From contig USKC01000198.1 of NCBI GenBank assembly GCA_900555195.1, positions 1-6,013 on the forward strand: a stretch of DNA of 6,013 bases, given 5' to 3'. Below the pieces are notes generated by a model. It was not told the DNA's origin. It saw nothing but the letters and a program-made list of their open reading frames with translations, and searched no databases. Position numbers and translations under genes: made by a program. The DNA comes from an uncultured Lachnospiraceae bacterium (GTDB taxonomy: Bacteria > Bacillota > Clostridia > Lachnospirales > Lachnospiraceae). Below are positions 4,546 to 6,013 of this stretch, piece after piece (position 1 is the first letter of the stretch; every line of letters starts with the position of its first letter).

Positions 4546-6013
4546 TTGAAAAAGCAGAAAGAAGGTTACAGCGTATTCAACAATCTGCGTTACCTATTAG
4601 GGGGTATCTGGGCGAGCGACAGGCGGTTGATGCTGCTGATGGTGATTGAGTCGGCATGTATGGTAACGACGCCTTACATTGCCATGTATCTGCCCAAAGT
4701 GGGAGTGGATCTGGTAATGAGCCATGCGCAGATATACAAAGCGCTGCTCCTGGTGGGCAGGCTGGGAGCGGGAATGGCGCTTTCTCAGATGCTTGGGGCC
4801 ATGGCATCCAGGGGGAAAACCATGCGTCAGCACCGCCTGAGAAGTTATTACCGCAACTTGTTGTTCGGCAAAACGCTGGACTGTGACTATGAACATGTGG
4901 AGAGTCCGCAGTGGCAGGATCAATACGAACAGGCCAGGCTGATGAGCGTGAATTGGGGGCCCTGGTCTGCCACCACGCTGATGAGTGAAGGAGCGGTGAA
5001 AATCTGCGGCGCATTGGTCAGCTTTTGCCTGTATGGAGGCATCATTGCGGCGATCAATCTTTGGCTTCTGGTGTTTCTGATCGGGCTGTCCGTGCTGAAC
5101 TTTCTGGCTCTGCGCCGGGCCCAGAAATATGAAATGAGCAGATTGGCGGAGCGCAGCGGCATTCAAAGGCGCCTGGCCTATATGACGGAACAGGCACAGG
5201 ACATGCATTTGGGGAAAGATCTTCGCCTGTATGAAATGACGGGATGGATTCAGCAGCACTATCATCACTATAGAGATGCACATTACCGTCTGCGTAAGGA
5301 TGTACAGAATCATTACTGGTATGGCGCTTTTGTGGAAGCGGTAACCCTGTTCCTGCGGGATGGAGCGGCTTATCTGTACTTTCTGTGGGAAGCGGCTGGC
5401 GGCAGAATGACACCTGGGGATTTCGTTCTGGCCTGCAATGCGGTGCCGCCCCTGAACCGAATGCGCGCTTATCTGGAAGCAGCGGACGAACCGGAACCGA
5501 ATCCAGCGGCAGATCTTCCGCCCGCAGGGGAGCCTGTTGCCATCGAATTCCGGGACGTATGTTTCTCCTATCAGGGGAAAAACCAGGTGCTGGATCATTT
5601 CAGCCTGACGATCGAACCCGGGGAAAAAATCGCCCTGGTGGGCGTAAACGGCGCGGGAAAGACTACGATCATCAAACTGCTGTGTGGTTTCTATAAACCG
5701 GATTCCGGGCGCATCCTGATTGGAGGCAACGACGTTTCTTCTTATAAAAAGGAAGATCTTTACAGCCTGCTATCTCCGGTATTCCAGGAGGCTACCATTC
5801 TTCCTTTTACAGTGGCCGAGAATGTCTCCCTGCAGATGGAGGGGCGGACGGATAAGGCCCGCGTGCGGGAATGCCTGAAACGGGTGGGACTGTGGGAAGC
5901 TGTGAGCCGTATGCCTGAGAAAGAGGACAGCCTGTTAATGAATCTGGAAAAGAAGGGAGGAAATGGGCTTTCAGGCGGACAGCAGCAGAAGCTTCTTATG
6001 GCCCGTGCCCTGT
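4546..6013 (+). CDS. ABC exporter, fused permease and ATPase half-transporter (3' end beyond window)
   Basis: 489 codons are visible and the frame is still open at base 6013. The N-terminal membrane domain (about 1-300) has hydrophobic segments near residues 28-58, 63-87, 147-168, 170-188 and 257-286. The ATPase domain begins near residue 331 (VAIEFRDVCFSY). It shows Walker A G366-VNGAG-K372-TT, Q-loop Gln414 (VFQEATILPF) and the signature LSGGQ (475-479); Walker B and the H-loop lie past the edge. Such half-transporters dimerise, often with a partner encoded next door, and export peptides, lipids or drugs; the substrate is not readable here. Oddity: GDFVL (291-295), which in relatives leads into helix 6, is followed after only nine residues by RMRAYLE, normally found after helix 6. 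About 20-25 residues including that helix seem absent. It has its own promoter and leader and is not linked transcriptionally to the reductase. Confidence 0.93.
   Translation, partial: MKKQKEGYSVFNNLRYLLGGIWASDRRLMLLMVIESACMVTTPYIAMYLPKVGVDLVMSHAQIYKALLLVGRLGAGMALSQMLGAMASRGKTMRQHRLRSYYRNLLFGKTLDCDYEHVESPQWQDQYEQARLMSVNWGPWSATTLMSEGAVKICGALVSFCLYGGIIAAINLWLLVFLIGLSVLNFLALRRAQKYEMSRLAERSGIQRRLAYMTEQAQDMHLGKDLRLYEMTGWIQQHYHHYRDAHYRLRKDVQNHYWYGAFVEAVTLFLRDGAAYLYFLWEAAGGRMTPGDFVLACNAVPPLNRMRAYLEAADEPEPNPAADLPPAGEPVAIEFRDVCFSYQGKNQVLDHFSLTIEPGEKIALVGVNGAGKTTIIKLLCGFYKPDSGRILIGGNDVSSYKKEDLYSLLSPVFQEATILPFTVAENVSLQMEGRTDKARVRECLKRVGLWEAVSRMPEKEDSLLMNLEKKGGNGLSGGQQQKLLMARAL

Noticed and set aside
4458..4649. 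Possible leader peptide before the ABC transporter (GTG 4458 or ATG 4491)
   Set aside because: Neither start has an RBS and the frame extends about 100 bases into the transporter gene out of phase, unlike a typical attenuation peptide.
4597..5598. 333-codon minus-strand open frame
   Set aside because: It lies antisense to the ABC transporter, has no family resemblance, and its His/Gln/Pro/Arg-rich composition is typical of a reverse-strand shadow.

Overview
The window looks like chromosome from a low- to mid-GC Bacillota (Firmicutes), probably a gut-type anaerobe. The grounds are near-perfect AGGAGG ribosome binding sites, sigma-A style TTGNNN-N16/17-TATAAT promoters, U-tailed hairpin terminators, and protein families (Fe-S aldo/keto reductase, short MerR and cupin proteins) that I associate with Clostridia and relatives. 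This is inferred from sequence style and family memory; no search was run.

Layout. The left half reads on the minus strand, in transcription order: a LysR-type regulator (2756 to 1873) broken by one missing base, a clear terminator (1832 to 1803), a MerR-family regulator (1731 to 1327), a small cupin protein (1261 to 824) and a tandem-domain carboxymuconolactone decarboxylase (CMD)-like protein (766 to 68). The last three are closely spaced (65 and 57 bases), no terminator lies between them, and they probably form one operon. A 380-base gap then separates the LysR gene from a divergent plus-strand aldo/keto reductase with two C-terminal [4Fe-4S] motifs (3137 to 4231). That gap holds two good plus-strand promoters, one weaker minus-strand promoter and an imperfect dyad. 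The reductase ends at a strong terminator (4267 to 4315).

The right end starts an independent unit: its own promoter (4368 to 4396), a leader of about 140 bases with two hairpins, and an ABC exporter half-transporter (permease plus ATPase) that is still open at the window edge. Its membrane domain appears to lack the sixth helix.

How the genes may work together (inference): MerR, cupin and CMD proteins with a divergent LysR and Fe-S reductase look like a small regulated redox or detoxification module acting on an unidentified small organic, perhaps carbonyl-containing, compound. Both metabolic enzyme families have altered catalytic positions, so the chemistry cannot be read off from family names. 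I see no CRISPR array, transposon, tRNA or rRNA.
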